The notes: generated by a model from the letters alone, not told the origin. DNA of 64,000 bases from Escherichia coli (GCA_021307345.1 CP089930.1:2790001-2854000), one strand, 5' to 3'; shown: positions 1 through 11,063, numbered from the stretch's first letter. Translations and numbers: made by a program.

Positions 1-512
<512 letters not shown>

Positions 513-520
513 TCAACGCT

Positions 521-553
521 GAGGCCAGATAATTTATCTGGCCTCTCTCTTAT
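521..553 (+). terminator. Intrinsic terminator of mscS
   Basis: A perfect 11-bp stem (GAGGCCAGATA / TATCTGGCCTC) with a 3-base loop begins 8 bases after the mscS stop and is followed by a T-rich stretch. This is the form of a Rho-independent terminator. Confidence 0.9.
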
Positions 554-649
554 TAGTTATTCTGATTGCCAATTAATAATATCAATTTCCACTAATAACA
601 TTCCCGCGCTATATTCTCTGCATCAGATACTTAATTCGGAATATCCAAC

Positions 650-1285
650 GTGTTTTCTTATTACTTTCAAGGTCTTGCACTTGGGGCGGCTATGATCCTG
701 CCGCTCGGTCCACAAAATGCTTTTGTGATGAATCAGGGTATTCGCCGCCAGTACCACATTATGATTGCCTTACTTTGTGCAATCAGCGATTTGGTTCTGA
801 TTTGCGCCGGGATTTTTGGCGGTAGCGCGTTACTGATGCAGTCACCGTGGTTGCTGGCGCTGGTCACCTGGGGCGGCGTTGCCTTCTTGCTGTGGTATGG
901 TTTTGGCGCTTTTAAAACGGCGATGAGCAGTAATATTGAGCTGGTTAGTGCTGAAGTCATGAAACAGGGACGCTGGAAAATTATTGCCACCATGCTGGCA
1001 GTGACCTGGCTGAATCCCCATGTTTATCTGGATACCTTTGTGGTATTGGGGAGCCTCGGCGGGCAGCTCGATGTTGAACCAAAACGCTGGTTTGCGCTTG
1101 GGACGATTAGCGCCTCTTTCTTGTGGTTCTTTGGTCTGGCTCTTCTCGCAGCCTGGTTGGCACCGCGTCTGCGTACCGCCAAAGCGCAGCGTATTATTAA
1201 TATTATTGTTGGTGGCGTAATGTGGTTTATCGCCCTACAGCTGGCGAGAGATGGTATTGCCCATGCACAAGCCTTGTTCAGTTAG
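650..1285 (+). CDS. argO: Arginine exporter ArgO (LysE family)
   Basis: ArgO exports L-arginine, and the toxic analogue canavanine, across the inner membrane. The product is 211 residues, the usual length, with several hydrophobic helices and the LysE-family signature near the N-terminus ([10 protein letters not shown], about residues 16-25). The start is a GTG at 650, supported by alignment with the known N-terminus MFSYYFQG. In E. coli transcription requires the LysR regulator ArgP with arginine and is blocked by lysine; argP itself is in this window at 8.8-9.7 kb. The 137-bp upstream gap holds the mscS terminator and an AT-rich promoter region where ArgP would bind. Confidence 0.97.
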   Translation: MFSYYFQGLALGAAMILPLGPQNAFVMNQGIRRQYHIMIALLCAISDLVLICAGIFGGSALLMQSPWLLALVTWGGVAFLLWYGFGAFKTAMSSNIELVSAEVMKQGRWKIIATMLAVTWLNPHVYLDTFVVLGSLGGQLDVEPKRWFALGTISASFLWFFGLALLAAWLAPRLRTAKAQRIINIIVGGVMWFIALQLARDGIAHAQALFS

Positions 1286-1377
1286 GCGCTATCTGATGGA
1301 AAATAAAAACAGAGACGCTAAGCTTGCCTACAGAGGTTTTGAATTTTGGGCAAGTAAATAAACACGGAGAGACTAAC

Positions 1378-2118
1378 GTGAAGTTCAAAGTTATCGCCCT
1401 GGCGGCATTGATGGGTTTCAGCGGGATGGCAGTACAGGCCAATGAACTACCAGATGGTCCGCACATTGTCACTTCAGGAACGGCAAGCGTAGATGCGGTG
1501 CCAGACATTGCCACTCTTGCTATTGAAGTTAATGTGGCCGCGAAGGATGCTGCTACCGCCAAAAAACAAGCGGATGAGCGCGTGGCGCAATATATCTCTT
1601 TCCTTGAACTCAATCAGATCGCGAAAAAAGATATCAGTTCTGCGAATTTACGTACCCAGCCAGATTACGATTACCAGGATGGCAAAAGTATTCTGAAAGG
1701 CTACCGGGCAGTGAGAACGGTAGAGGTAACAGTTCGTCAGTTAGACAAGCTGAATTCTTTGCTGGATGGCGCGCTGAAGGCTGGTCTTAATGAAATTCGT
1801 TCTGTTTCGCTGGGAGTAGCGCAACCGGATGCCTATAAAGATAAAGCGCGTAAGGCTGCGATAGATAACGCGATTCATCAGGCGCAGGAGTTGGCGAATG
1901 GCTTTAATCGCAAACTGGGACCGGTGTATAGCGTGCGCTACCATGTTTCCAACTATCAGCCCAGCCCGATGGTTCGGATGATGAAAGCTGATGCCGCGCC
2001 GGTTTCTACTCAGGAAACTTACGAGCAGGCCGCTATTCAGTTTGATGACCAGGTGGATGTGGTCTTCCAGTTAGAACCCGTTGATCAGCAACCGGCAAAA
2101 ACACCTACCGCACAATAA
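1378..2118 (+). CDS. yggE: Oxidative-stress defence protein YggE (SIMPL domain)
   Basis: The protein is 246 residues with an N-terminal signal peptide (hydrophobic stretch ending MAVQA, cleavage near residue 20) and a SIMPL/DUF541 domain over most of the mature part, so it should be periplasmic. In E. coli yggE has been linked to lower reactive-oxygen damage, but its biochemical activity is unknown. The GTG at 1378 was chosen because it follows a GGAGAG ribosome-binding site and starts a proper signal peptide. The frame is open further upstream to 1324, but that would put unrelated residues before the signal. It lies 92 bp after argO on the same strand with no obvious terminator between. Confidence 0.95.
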   Translation: MKFKVIALAALMGFSGMAVQANELPDGPHIVTSGTASVDAVPDIATLAIEVNVAAKDAATAKKQADERVAQYISFLELNQIAKKDISSANLRTQPDYDYQDGKSILKGYRAVRTVEVTVRQLDKLNSLLDGALKAGLNEIRSVSLGVAQPDAYKDKARKAAIDNAIHQAQELANGFNRKLGPVYSVRYHVSNYQPSPMVRMMKADAAPVSTQETYEQAAIQFDDQVDVVFQLEPVDQQPAKTPTAQ

Positions 2119-2125
2119 TACATTT

Positions 2126-2147
2126 AGCCCGACTCATTTGTCGGGCT
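2126..2147 (+). terminator. Stem-loop after yggE
   Basis: AGCCCGAC pairs with a matching arm around a short loop 8 bases after the yggE stop. The T-tract after it is interrupted (TAATGTCTT), so termination may be weak. Confidence 0.7.
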
Positions 2148-2286
2148 AATGTCTTCACCTTATATCGTCTCCTTTTTCTGTAATTTTCTGTAAAACCATG
2201 ATGCAATTACCTATCTTTGCTCGCGATATCATCAAAGATTGAATAACTGAAACGGTTAAGCGGACAGTGATGTTTGGGGAGAGGGT

Positions 2287-3183
2287 ATGGATATTTTTAT
2301 TTCAAAAAAGATGCGCAATTTTATTTTATTAGCGCAAACCAATAATATTGCCAGGGCAGCAGAAAAAATACATATGACGGCTTCACCGTTTGGCAAAAGT
2401 ATTGCCGCGCTGGAGGAACAAATTGGTTATACGCTGTTTACCCGTAAAGATAACAACATTAGTCTCAATAAAGCCGGACAGGAACTTTATCAAAAACTAT
2501 TTCCGGTTTACCAACGACTTTCTGCTATTGATAATGAAATTCATAATTCCGGGCGTCATTCTCATGAAATTGTCATTGGCATCGATAATACGTATCCGAC
2601 GATTATTTTTGATCAGCTAATCAGTCTTGGTGATAAATATGAAGGGGTGACTGCCCAGCCGGTTGAGTTTAGCGAAAATGGGGTTATCGATAATCTCTTC
2701 TACCGCCAGTTTGATTTTATTATCTCTCCGCAGCATGTATCCGCCCGTGTTAAGGGGCTGGAAAATCTAACTATCAGCGAGCTGTCGCCGCTGCGACTGG
2801 GGTTTCTTGTTTCCCGCCGTTTTGAAGAACGTCAGGAGCAGGAGTTATTACAGGAGTTACCGTGGTTACAGATGCGCTTTCAGAACCGCGCTAACTATGA
2901 AGCGATGATTGATGCGAACATGCGCCCTTGTGGGATCAATCCAACAATCATTTATCGCCCCTACAGTTTTATGGCCAAAATCAGCGCCGTTGAGCGCGGA
3001 CATTTTCTGACAGTCATTCCACATTTTGCCTGGCGACTGGTGAATCCAGCAACGCTGAAATATTTCGATGCACCGCATACGCCAATGTATATGCAGGAAT
3101 ACCTCTATTCACTGAAAAATCATCGCTATACCGCCACGATACTACAGCAAATTGCTGAAGATCGTGATGGTACGAGCAATTAA
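2287..3183 (+). CDS. ygfI: LysR-family transcriptional regulator YgfI
   Basis: A 298-residue LysR-type regulator: an N-terminal winged helix-turn-helix at about residues 1-62 (including IARAAEKIHMTASPFGKSI and ALEEQIG) followed by a LysR effector-binding domain. The start ATG has a GGGGAGAGGGT leader directly upstream. The gene converges on scpC, and the two coding ends overlap by 4 bp (3180-3183). The position beside the scp operon suggests, but does not prove, a regulatory link to propionate/methylmalonyl-CoA metabolism. The effector is not deducible from sequence. Confidence 0.93.
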   Translation: MDIFISKKMRNFILLAQTNNIARAAEKIHMTASPFGKSIAALEEQIGYTLFTRKDNNISLNKAGQELYQKLFPVYQRLSAIDNEIHNSGRHSHEIVIGIDNTYPTIIFDQLISLGDKYEGVTAQPVEFSENGVIDNLFYRQFDFIISPQHVSARVKGLENLTISELSPLRLGFLVSRRFEERQEQELLQELPWLQMRFQNRANYEAMIDANMRPCGINPTIIYRPYSFMAKISAVERGHFLTVIPHFAWRLVNPATLKYFDAPHTPMYMQEYLYSLKNHRYTATILQQIAEDRDGTSN

Positions 3184-4658
3184 CCCAACATTGAACCCGT
3201 TTCGATCAAGTTACGATGCAGATCGAAAACGTGGCTAAGATCGTGGTGAATATGCCCTCCTGGGGCATTTTCCAGATAGCGATGCAAATAGTCACGGTAC
3301 ATGGGATGGGCGCAGTTATCGATGATAGCGCGTGCGCGTTGAAGTGGAGAGAGGCCGCGCAGGTCGGCGATCCCTTGTTCAGTGATGATCACTTTCACGC
3401 TGTGCTCGCTGTGATCAACATGACTACACATCGGCACGATGGTTGATATTTTTCCTTCTTTGGCGATCGACGGCGCCATAAAGATTGACAGATAAGCATT
3501 GCGTTCAAAATCACCGCTGCCGCCGATACCGTTCATTAAATTAACTCCGGCAACATGCGTTGAGTTGGCGTGCCCGTAAATATCAAACTCCAGGCCGACG
3601 TTCAGAGCGATAACACCAAGGCGGCGGATAATTTCCGGGTTATTGGAAATCTCCTGCGGACGTAACACAATCCGACAGGAGAAATAGTCCATATTGTCAT
3701 AAATCTTGCGCAGTGAATCGGCGGAGATAGTCAGACTGGAGGCGCTGGCTCCGGTGATTTTTCCGGTTTCCAGAAGATGAACTACTGATTCCTGTAGCAC
3801 TTCCGAATACATCATAAACGGTGGAATATCCGGGTTATCCCCGAGACGCGCCATTACCGCATTATTGATGTTGCCTACCCCACTTTGCAGTGGCAGAAAT
3901 TCCGGCGGAATGCGCCCCTGTGCCATTTCACGCAATAAGAAGGTAACCACATTGTCGGCGATCTGTTGGCACATGGGATTTTGCTTATCCAGCAGCTTAC
4001 CTGCATCAGGTAAGTTGGTTTCCACGACCGCAACAATCTTTTTCGGATCAATTTGCACATAACGAGTACCGACGCGATCCATCGCATGGAAGATCGAAAC
4101 GCTATTGCGTCGCGGTGGTGCGCCAGGAATCACAATATCCGCCAGTTCCGCAACGCGCGGATCATGATAGTGATTGAGTTCAATGATTACTTTCTTGGCC
4201 CGCAGTAACCAGGTCGGAGCGTTACCGATCCCACTGGTTAACCAGACACGTCCATCTGGCTCAATGGCTGAGGCTTCAATTACCGCAACATCAATGTCGC
4301 CGAAGAAGCCGTAGTTAACCATTTGCGCGACTTCGCTCAAGTGTAGATCAACAAAACTGACTGCCCCCTGATTGATCTTTTGGCGTAACCCAGATGATGT
4401 TTGATACGGAGCGCGCCATGAAACGGCGTTAGCTTCAGAGAGCACGTCATCGGCGGCGGCGCTAATTGACGCGCCGGTTAGCAGGCGAATCTGGTACGGT
4501 TTTTTCGCCTCATGTTGTTCGTTGGCACGATGAGCAATAGCGACAGGTAGAGCTTTAGGTGAACCCGCAGGGGTAAAGCCGCTGAATGCTACCATATCAT
4601 TGTGCTGGATAATTTCCGCCGCTTCATCGGCGGTCATCCTTGCCCAGATCATATTCAT
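3180..4658 (-). CDS. scpC: Propionyl-CoA:succinate CoA-transferase ScpC
   Basis: ScpC moves CoA from propionyl-CoA to succinate, regenerating succinyl-CoA for the methylmalonyl-CoA mutase step encoded upstream. The product is 492 residues, the family length, of the acetyl-CoA hydrolase/transferase fold. The catalytic glutamate by family comparison is E286 in MMYSEVLQE; glycine-rich CoA-site motifs include SGVGNINNA and NGIGGSGDF. It is the last gene of the minus-strand operon scpA-argK-scpB-scpC, 25 bp after scpB. About twenty residues differ from K-12 as remembered, mostly conservative. Confidence 0.97.
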   Translation of the reverse strand: MNMIWARMTADEAAEIIQHNDMVAFSGFTPAGSPKALPVAIAHRANEQHEAKKPYQIRLLTGASISAAADDVLSEANAVSWRAPYQTSSGLRQKINQGAVSFVDLHLSEVAQMVNYGFFGDIDVAVIEASAIEPDGRVWLTSGIGNAPTWLLRAKKVIIELNHYHDPRVAELADIVIPGAPPRRNSVSIFHAMDRVGTRYVQIDPKKIVAVVETNLPDAGKLLDKQNPMCQQIADNVVTFLLREMAQGRIPPEFLPLQSGVGNINNAVMARLGDNPDIPPFMMYSEVLQESVVHLLETGKITGASASSLTISADSLRKIYDNMDYFSCRIVLRPQEISNNPEIIRRLGVIALNVGLEFDIYGHANSTHVAGVNLMNGIGGSGDFERNAYLSIFMAPSIAKEGKISTIVPMCSHVDHSEHSVKVIITEQGIADLRGLSPLQRARAIIDNCAHPMYRDYLHRYLENAPGGHIHHDLSHVFDLHRNLIETGSMLG

Positions 4659-4683
4659 CTTTTACTCCTTCATTCGCTGAGCA

Positions 4684-5469
4684 TTAATGACCGACGAAAT
4701 TAGGTTTACGTTTTTCCAGGAAAGCATTCATACCTTCCTGATAATCCTCGCTGTCATAAACCGCTCGGCGCATCCCCTGAATACGTTCAAATTCGTCTGA
4801 ATTCATCGTGTGCGCCTCGCCCAGCACGCGCAGTTCTTCCTTGATTACCGCGATCGCCAGCGGTGCTTTTTCGGAAATGTGGTGCGCCATTTGCAGGGTG
4901 AAATCTTCCAGCTCGCTGATGTCAACAACGTGGTTGAGAATGCCAACAGCCAGCGCGCGTTGGGCGGTGACTGGCGAAGCGGTAAAAATCAGTTCTTTGA
5001 CGATGTGGAAGCCCGCGTCGCGGGTCAGGTTGTGGATGCCCACCAGGTTATACGGTACGCCAAGGTTAACTGGGGTCATTGAGAAGGTCGACGTGCTGGC
5101 AGCGATGATCAGATCGGAACTCATGATCATTTCAAAAGCACCTCCCCAGACGCTACCTTCGACCATCGAAATGATCGGTTTGGGGCATTTTTGGATCATA
5201 CGGGTAATTTGCCGTAGCGGATCATCGTAAGAGAGAGGATCGCGACCGCCTGATGGCAGTTCATGGATGTCGTGGCCTGCGGAGAAGACTTTGGAACCAC
5301 TCGGAGCACGCAGAATGATACAACGAATTTCCGGTCGGTTGAGATCGCTTAGTGCCTGGATCAGGTCGTCAATAAAGACTTTACTCAATGCATTGAGTTT
5401 GCGGCCATAGTTAAACTCAATGACCGCAACTTTGTTGATGATAATGACATTAACATACTGATAAGACAT
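4684..5469 (-). CDS. scpB: Methylmalonyl-CoA decarboxylase ScpB
   Basis: A crotonase-family enzyme that decarboxylates methylmalonyl-CoA to propionyl-CoA, the third step of the succinate-to-propionate route. The product is 261 residues starting MSYQYVNV at 5469, preceded by AGGAAT. The frame extends 14 codons further upstream without a good ribosome site. Family key residues are present: H66 in SAGHDIH, oxyanion-hole G110 in WGGAF, and Y140 in GVPY. It sits 10 bp after argK and 25 bp before scpC. Confidence 0.97.
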   Translation of the reverse strand: MSYQYVNVIIINKVAVIEFNYGRKLNALSKVFIDDLIQALSDLNRPEIRCIILRAPSGSKVFSAGHDIHELPSGGRDPLSYDDPLRQITRMIQKCPKPIISMVEGSVWGGAFEMIMSSDLIIAASTSTFSMTPVNLGVPYNLVGIHNLTRDAGFHIVKELIFTASPVTAQRALAVGILNHVVDISELEDFTLQMAHHISEKAPLAIAVIKEELRVLGEAHTMNSDEFERIQGMRRAVYDSEDYQEGMNAFLEKRKPNFVGH

Positions 5470-5479
5470 AAAAATTCCT

Positions 5480-6475
5480 TTATTCAAAATATTGAGTCTG
5501 GATAAATTCACTGAGCTGCCGCAAGCCAGTGCGCGGCGAGAGAGTATTGTTTTTGACTGCTAATAGCGTCTGGCGGTAATAACGATCGAAATCTTCATTC
5601 GCGAACAGGTGGTGCAGCACTTCTTCTTCGGTTTGTTTACGCAGCCATTCCACCGATTGTTGTTGCCGCATTTGTTGCAAACGACCGCTGGCGGTAAGTG
5701 CGGTTTTGAAATCGATAATTGCGCGCCAAATCTCATCGATACCGCATTTTTCCAGCGCGCTACAGGTGAGAACCTGCGGCTGCCATTCGTCATATTTGCG
5801 ACGCAGAATATGCAGAGCGCCCTCGTACATGTGGCGGGCAATGGCGACATTCGCGTGGTTATCGCCATCGTCTTTGTTAATGACAATCAGATCTGCCATC
5901 TCCATCAGTCCCTTTTTAATGCCCTGGAGATCATCACCACCACCGGCGATTTGCAGTGAGATAAAACAGTCCACCATGCGGGCGACTTCGGTTTCCGACT
6001 GCCCGACGCCGACGGTTTCAACGATCACCACGTCATAACCTGCCGCCTCGCATAACAGCATTAACTCCCGCGCCCGCTGGCTGGCGCCGCCCAGATGACC
6101 GGATGACGGAACCGGGCGAATAAATGCCGCATCGGCACGCGCCAGTTCGGTCATCCGAGTCTTATCGCCAAGAATGCTGCCACCGGTCACTGGGCTGCTG
6201 GGATCGACGGCAATCACCGCGACTTTCAGCCCCTGGCGAATCAGCAACATACCGAAGGCTTCAAGAAAGGTACTTTTCCCCGCGCCAGGTGTGCCGGTAA
6301 CGCCCAGGCGTAGTGCATTACCACAAAACGGCATGATGGCGTCGAGCAACTGAGTGCTTAGTTCCAGATGACGTGGATGACGGCTTTCTACCAGCGTCAT
6401 CGCCTGGGCGAGCGTGGCACGCTCACCCTGACGTAAGCGCCGAATGTTGTCTGCCAGCGTGGCTTCGTTAATCAT
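5480..6475 (-). CDS. argK: MeaB-like GTPase ArgK, chaperone of methylmalonyl-CoA mutase
   Basis: A G3E-family P-loop GTPase of 331 residues with the Walker A motif GTPGAGKST at 61-69, a [14 protein letters not shown] segment, and the guanine-specificity motif NKDD. MeaB homologues gate cofactor loading and protect B12-dependent methylmalonyl-CoA mutase. In E. coli the protein binds Sbm/ScpA. The name argK comes from an older claim of an arginine/ornithine transport kinase role, which the sequence does not support. The start codon lies inside the end of scpA (8-bp overlap, 6468-6475), implying translational coupling with its client enzyme. Confidence 0.96.
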   Translation of the reverse strand: MINEATLADNIRRLRQGERATLAQAMTLVESRHPRHLELSTQLLDAIMPFCGNALRLGVTGTPGAGKSTFLEAFGMLLIRQGLKVAVIAVDPSSPVTGGSILGDKTRMTELARADAAFIRPVPSSGHLGGASQRARELMLLCEAAGYDVVIVETVGVGQSETEVARMVDCFISLQIAGGGDDLQGIKKGLMEMADLIVINKDDGDNHANVAIARHMYEGALHILRRKYDEWQPQVLTCSALEKCGIDEIWRAIIDFKTALTASGRLQQMRQQQSVEWLRKQTEEEVLHHLFANEDFDRYYRQTLLAVKNNTLSPRTGLRQLSEFIQTQYFE

Positions 6476-8612
6476 GACGCTGGCTAATCCGATTCAGTAC
6501 ATCACGTACGCTGTCGAGCATGGGCGTACCTGGACCATAAATCGCCGCCACGCCGCGTTCTTGCAGGAAGGCATAATCCTGCGGTGGAATAACGCCGCCA
6601 GCGACTACGCAGATATCTTCGCGTCCCCATTTTTTGAGGGCTTCTACCAGTTCCGGGATCAGCGTTTTATGCCCGGCAGCGAGTGAGGACGCGCCCACCA
6701 CATGAACGTCGTTTTCCACCGCCAGGCGGGAGATCTCTTCTGGTGTCGAGAACATCGGACTTAAATCAACGTCAAATCCAAGATCGGAATAGGCGCTGGC
6801 AATGACTTTGGCCCCGCGATCGTGTCCATCCTGCCCCATTTTGGCGATCAGGATGCGCGGGCGACGGCCGTTATCCGCGAGGAACTGTTCCGTTTGCGCA
6901 ACAATGGCATCAAATTCGCAAGCTGATTTTTCCGACTGATGATAGCTTTGCGCAATCACGCTGGTAACACATTGGCTCGGCACCAGATAACGGTCAAAAG
7001 CGGCTTCCAGCGCATCGGAGATTTCACCCAATGTCGCGCGAACGCGTGCCGCATTAATAGCAGCAGCCAGCAGGTTTCCGTTTTGCAGTGCCGCATTAGT
7101 CAGAGCATTCAGTGCGGCGGTTACGGCAGCATCATCGCGGGTGGCGCGAATGCGCTCCAGTGAAGCAATCTGCTCGTTACGTACCATCACGTTGTCTATC
7201 TCAAGGACATCGGTTTCGTCTTCGTGATCCAGCTTGTACTTGTTAACGCCAACAATCACGCGTTTGCCCTGATCGATCAGTGACTGCTCACGCGCAGACG
7301 CTTCTTCGATCATGCGTTTTGGCAAACCCGCTTCGATCGCTTTCGCCATACCCCCGGCTTCGTCGATCTGAGCGATGATGGATCGAGCTTGTTTGACGAT
7401 CTGATCGGTCAACGACTCAACGTAATAAGATCCGGCCAGCGGATCGACGGTGCGGCAGATTTCTGACTCTTCCTGAATGATTATCTGAGTATTACGGGCT
7501 ATACGTGCCGAGAAGTCGGTTGGCAGTCCAAGTGCCTCATCAAAAGCGTTGGTATGCAGTGATTGTGTCCCGCCAAGTGTGGCGCCCAACGCTTCAATGG
7601 TGGTGCGGATAACGTTGTTATAGGGATCTTGCTCGGTGAGACTCCAGCCTGAGGTCTGACAGTGGGTGCGCAGTGCCAGTGATTTCGGATCTTTGGCTCC
7701 AAATCCACTTACCGCCTCACTCCAGAGATAACGTGCGGCGCGCAGCATGGCGACGTTCATGAAAAGATCCATACCGATGCCAAAGAAGAACGACAGGCGC
7801 GGGGCAAAGTCGTCAATTTTCAGGCCAGCAGAAAGTGCCGCTTTGATGTACTCAATTCCATCAGCGAGAGTAAACGCCACCTGCTGCACGCAGTTGGCTC
7901 CCGCTTCGCCCATGTGGTAACCGCTAATACTGATGGTATTAAAGCGCGGCATATTGCCGGAACACCAGGCGATGATGTCAGCGATAATACGCATCGACGG
8001 TTTTGGCGGATAAATGTAAGTATTGCGGCAGAGGTACTCTTTCAGAATGTCGTTCTGGATGGTGCCTGTGAGTTTATCGGGTGTAACGCCTTGCTCTTCA
8101 GCGGCCACAATATAAAACGCCAGTACTGGCAGGACTGCCCCGTTCATAGTCATCGAAACCGACATTTGATCCAGCGGGATCTGGTCGAATAGCACCTTCA
8201 TATCTTCAACGGTGTCGATAGCGACGCCTGCTTTACCGACGTCGCCTGAAACGCGCGGATTGTCAGAGTCGTAACCACGGTGGGTGGCGAGGTCAAAAGC
8301 AACGGAAAGACCCTTTTGCCCGGCAGCGAGGTTACGGCGATAAAAGGCGTTAGATTCTTTTGCCGTGGAGAAACCGGCATACTGACGAATAGTCCACGGT
8401 TGAGCGGTATACATGGTGGCACGTGGACCACGAACGTAGGGCGGCAAGCCTGGAAGGGTGCCGGTTACTTCCAGATTGTCGAGATCGGCTTCGGTATACA
8501 GCGGCTTGATGGCTATCCCTTCCGCCGTTTGCCGTACCAGTGAGTCGACGTTTTTCTCCCGACGGCTCAATTCCTTGTTGGCAAGTTGTTGCCATTCCTG
8601 CACGTTAGACAT
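6468..8612 (-). CDS. scpA: Methylmalonyl-CoA mutase ScpA (Sbm), adenosylcobalamin-dependent
   Basis: ScpA interconverts succinyl-CoA and (R)-methylmalonyl-CoA. The product is 714 residues in single-chain form: an N-terminal substrate-binding TIM barrel (with [10 protein letters not shown] and [11 protein letters not shown]) and a C-terminal B12-binding domain with the DxHxxG motif ([10 protein letters not shown]). E. coli must import or salvage cobalamin for activity. Start MSNVQEW at 8612; the frame runs seven codons further up without a ribosome site. It is first in the scp operon; the 201-bp upstream gap to argP holds its promoter and the argP terminator. Confidence 0.97.
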   Translation of the reverse strand: MSNVQEWQQLANKELSRREKNVDSLVRQTAEGIAIKPLYTEADLDNLEVTGTLPGLPPYVRGPRATMYTAQPWTIRQYAGFSTAKESNAFYRRNLAAGQKGLSVAFDLATHRGYDSDNPRVSGDVGKAGVAIDTVEDMKVLFDQIPLDQMSVSMTMNGAVLPVLAFYIVAAEEQGVTPDKLTGTIQNDILKEYLCRNTYIYPPKPSMRIIADIIAWCSGNMPRFNTISISGYHMGEAGANCVQQVAFTLADGIEYIKAALSAGLKIDDFAPRLSFFFGIGMDLFMNVAMLRAARYLWSEAVSGFGAKDPKSLALRTHCQTSGWSLTEQDPYNNVIRTTIEALGATLGGTQSLHTNAFDEALGLPTDFSARIARNTQIIIQEESEICRTVDPLAGSYYVESLTDQIVKQARSIIAQIDEAGGMAKAIEAGLPKRMIEEASAREQSLIDQGKRVIVGVNKYKLDHEDETDVLEIDNVMVRNEQIASLERIRATRDDAAVTAALNALTNAALQNGNLLAAAINAARVRATLGEISDALEAAFDRYLVPSQCVTSVIAQSYHQSEKSACEFDAIVAQTEQFLADNGRRPRILIAKMGQDGHDRGAKVIASAYSDLGFDVDLSPMFSTPEEISRLAVENDVHVVGASSLAAGHKTLIPELVEALKKWGREDICVVAGGVIPPQDYAFLQERGVAAIYGPGTPMLDSVRDVLNRISQRHD

Positions 8613-8764
8613 TATTTGCTCCATAAAACGCAATCAAATTGGTGGGATGCGCTTACGGTGAGCTTTTTACACGGGGTTGTCGCCAGCAAAAAAAATGCAT
8701 TGGGACGTCGTTTTTTGCCGCGTGAGATTTGTCTGTTTCGTGACGTTGTTCAAAGAAGATAAAA

Positions 8765-8803
8765 AGAAAAAAGGAAAATGCCTGATATGTGCTATCAGGC
8801 ATT
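8765..8803 (-). terminator. Intrinsic terminator of argP
   Basis: Read on the minus strand, AATGCCTGATA pairs with its complement around a 5-base loop 10 bases after the argP stop, followed by a pyrimidine tract rich in T (complement of the A/G run at 8760-8776). Confidence 0.88.
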
Positions 8804-8813
8804 AAGTGATTGA

Positions 8814-9707
8814 TTAATCCTGACGAAGTACTTTGTGACCATAGTCTAGTAAAGCATCAGTGACTTTACGCATCATGCGGCTTTCTGGGGCAAAGCGGTG
8901 CCAGTAGAGCATTCGCCGTTGAAACAGCCCTGGCGTAAGGTCGATCAGCTCGCCGCTCGCCAGTTCTTTCTCAATTTGCAGGTGTGGGATCATACAGCAG
9001 GTTGTTCCCTGGCGAGCGAGTTGAACGAAGGCTTCAGACGAGTTAACGATATGGCACGGTACGCTACCTGGCGGCAGATCGAAGTTTTGCTGCAAAAATG
9101 CCTGGTGCATATCGTCAAGATGGTCAAACGCCACCACCGGTGCCTTGAGCAGCGCGGAGCGGCTTACTCCGTTAGGGAAGTATTTCTCAGCAAATGGTCT
9201 GGAGCTGACGAACAGATAGTCAAGCGCGCCAAGTTTATCGACAAGACAACTGGGCAGCGCCTGATGTTGAATACTCACCGCGCCAACTACTTCACCGCGA
9301 CGCAGGCGTTCCTGGGTGCGGGTTTCATCTTCCACCTGCAAGTTCAGACGAATAGGCGAATCAGCCAGCACCGGAGCCAGCGCCGGTAGCAGCCAGGTTG
9401 CCAGACTGTCTGCGTTGACCGCCAGTGAAAGCAGCAGCGGGGTTGAACCGGTTTGTTCATCCCCCAGCCACTCTTCTTCCAGCAATTCCACCTGGCGAAG
9501 CAGTGCCAGCAGTTTTTGCCCTTGTTCTGTAGGTCGCGGCGGGACAGTACGCACTAATAACGGCTGCCCGAACATATTTTCCAGCTGCTTAATGCGCTGT
9601 GAGACGGCTGATTGCGTAATGCACAATTTCTGTGCCGCGCGCTCAAATCCTCGTTCACGTATTACCGCATCCAGTGCCTGTAATGTTCTGTAGTCCGGGC
9701 GTTTCAT
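8814..9707 (-). CDS. argP: LysR-family regulator ArgP (IciA)
   Basis: ArgP activates argO in the presence of arginine and traps RNA polymerase with lysine. It also acts at dapB, lysA, gdhA and other genes, and was first described as the oriC-binding inhibitor IciA. The product is 297 residues with an N-terminal winged helix-turn-helix ([20 protein letters not shown], about residues 20-39) and a two-lobe effector domain. It is nearly identical to K-12 as remembered, in contrast with neighbouring scp genes. It is transcribed away from rpiA and followed by its own terminator. Confidence 0.97.
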   Translation of the reverse strand: MKRPDYRTLQALDAVIRERGFERAAQKLCITQSAVSQRIKQLENMFGQPLLVRTVPPRPTEQGQKLLALLRQVELLEEEWLGDEQTGSTPLLLSLAVNADSLATWLLPALAPVLADSPIRLNLQVEDETRTQERLRRGEVVGAVSIQHQALPSCLVDKLGALDYLFVSSRPFAEKYFPNGVSRSALLKAPVVAFDHLDDMHQAFLQQNFDLPPGSVPCHIVNSSEAFVQLARQGTTCCMIPHLQIEKELASGELIDLTPGLFQRRMLYWHRFAPESRMMRKVTDALLDYGHKVLRQD

Positions 9708-10146
9708 TGCTTTAACCTGCTCCTCAAATTTTCTTATGCCGAACTATGACATAATTTTGCTTTGGGTACAGAGCATTTAACGTATACAAAAGCAGCCATA
9801 ATGGAAATTTTGACTGACAATACCGTGTTTTTTTAGTCTTTGTAGAGCGTAAAGGCAACGTTCTGTGGGCGAGATGCTAACAATAGATGTTATTTTTATT
9901 ATTAATATTATCAATTGGTTGTATTGAAGTGCTTCACCTTTATCGGCGTAGTTTCAGATATGCAGAATGGGGGATAGAAGGGTAATCCTGATACCTCCTG
10001 ATACCCAGATTTGCCAGGGTGAAAGAGGATGCCCGCCATTGCCTGTTATTTCATGGATGAGTTATCCGCACGACTTGCTGACGGGGTCTGAATCGCTTTT
10101 TTTGTATATAATGCGTCTGAAATTTCATACCACAGGCGAAACGATC
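9708..10146. promoter_or_regulatory. Divergent argP/rpiA intergenic region
   Basis: These 439 bp carry promoters for argP (leftward) and rpiA (rightward). A perfect TATAAT lies at 10107-10112, 35 bases before the rpiA start, but no good -35 box sits 16-18 bases upstream, so activation may be needed. Two perfect tandem copies of TCCTGATACC lie at 9986-10005. The rpiA frame is open back to 9967, but nothing supports that as coding. I see no other gene here. Confidence 0.6.
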
Positions 10147-10806
10147 ATGACGCAGGATGAATTGAAAAAAGCAGTAGGATGGGCGGCACTTCAGTATGTT
10201 CAGCCCGGAACCATTGTTGGTGTTGGTACAGGTTCCACCGCCGCACACTTTATTGATGCACTCGGCACGATGAAAGGTCAGATTGAAGGGGCAGTTTCCA
10301 GCTCGGATGCATCCACTGAAAAACTAAAAAGCCTTGGCATTCATGTGTTTGACCTCAATGAAGTTGACAGCCTCGGCATCTACGTTGACGGTGCAGATGA
10401 AATCAACGGCCATATGCAGATGATCAAAGGCGGCGGCGCGGCGCTGACGCGTGAAAAAATCATTGCTTCGGTTGCAGAGAAATTTATCTGCATCGCGGAC
10501 GCCTCCAAGCAGGTCGATATTCTGGGCAAATTCCCGTTGCCGGTGGAAGTGATTCCGATGGCGCGTAGTGCAGTGGCTCGTCAACTGGTGAAACTTGGTG
10601 GTCGTCCGGAATATCGTCAGGGCGTGGTGACTGATAACGGCAACGTGATCCTCGACGTCCACGGTATGGAAATCCTTGATCCGGTGGCGATGGAAAATGC
10701 GATTAACGCGATTCCGGGTGTGGTTACTGTTGGTCTGTTTGCCAACCGTGGCGCGGACGTCGCGCTGATTGGCACGCCTGACGGCGTTAAAACCATTGTG
10801 AAATGA
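10147..10806 (+). CDS. rpiA: Ribose-5-phosphate isomerase A
   Basis: RpiA interconverts ribose 5-phosphate and ribulose 5-phosphate in the non-oxidative pentose phosphate pathway. The product is 219 residues, the standard length. Active-site residues D81 and D84 (DGADEING), K94 (IKGGGAA) and E103 (TREK) are all present, as is the phosphate-binding GTGSTA loop at about 27-32. The ATG at 10147 follows AGGCGA; the upstream in-frame extension is not used in the family. It is monocistronic, with its own terminator directly downstream. Confidence 0.98.
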   Translation: MTQDELKKAVGWAALQYVQPGTIVGVGTGSTAAHFIDALGTMKGQIEGAVSSSDASTEKLKSLGIHVFDLNEVDSLGIYVDGADEINGHMQMIKGGGAALTREKIIASVAEKFICIADASKQVDILGKFPLPVEVIPMARSAVARQLVKLGGRPEYRQGVVTDNGNVILDVHGMEILDPVAMENAINAIPGVVTVGLFANRGADVALIGTPDGVKTIVK

Positions 10807-10810
10807 TCTG

Positions 10811-10840
10811 ACGGGGGAGTTCGTCCCCCGTTAAAAATTT
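10811..10840 (+). terminator. Intrinsic terminator of rpiA
   Basis: ACGGGGG and CCCCCGT form a GC-rich stem with a short loop starting 4 bases after the stop, followed by TAAAAATTTTTT. Confidence 0.92.
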
Positions 10841-10984
10841 TTTGCATTGTTAAATTTGGTGACATCTATCACGTTTTTAACTCACTTTTGCCTAACACGC
10901 TAAAGAACGTCTCATCTTCAGCATTTTCTTCTGTTAATCAACCTCTCGTGATATTTCCTCAACATCGCGACGCAAACGTTCATA

Positions 10985-11012
10985 TTGCCGCAATATTATT
11001 TTTTGATATGTT
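10985..11012 (+). promoter_or_regulatory. Proximal serA promoter (P1-like)
   Basis: TTGCCG at 10985-10990 and TATGTT at 11007-11012 are spaced by 16 bases. This predicts a start near 11018, about 45 bases before the serA ATG, which matches the distance known for serA P1 in E. coli. The AT-rich 257-bp region upstream is where Lrp, Crp and ArgP act in E. coli. Confidence 0.65.
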
Positions 11013-11063
11013 GAAAGGCGGATGCAAATCCACACACAACATTTCAAAGACAGGATTGGGTAA

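Noticed and set aside
9967-10146. 60-residue extension of RpiA or separate gene
   Set aside because: No known RpiA has it; the segment contains the TATAAT box and tandem repeat of the promoter. A degraded small ORF cannot be excluded.
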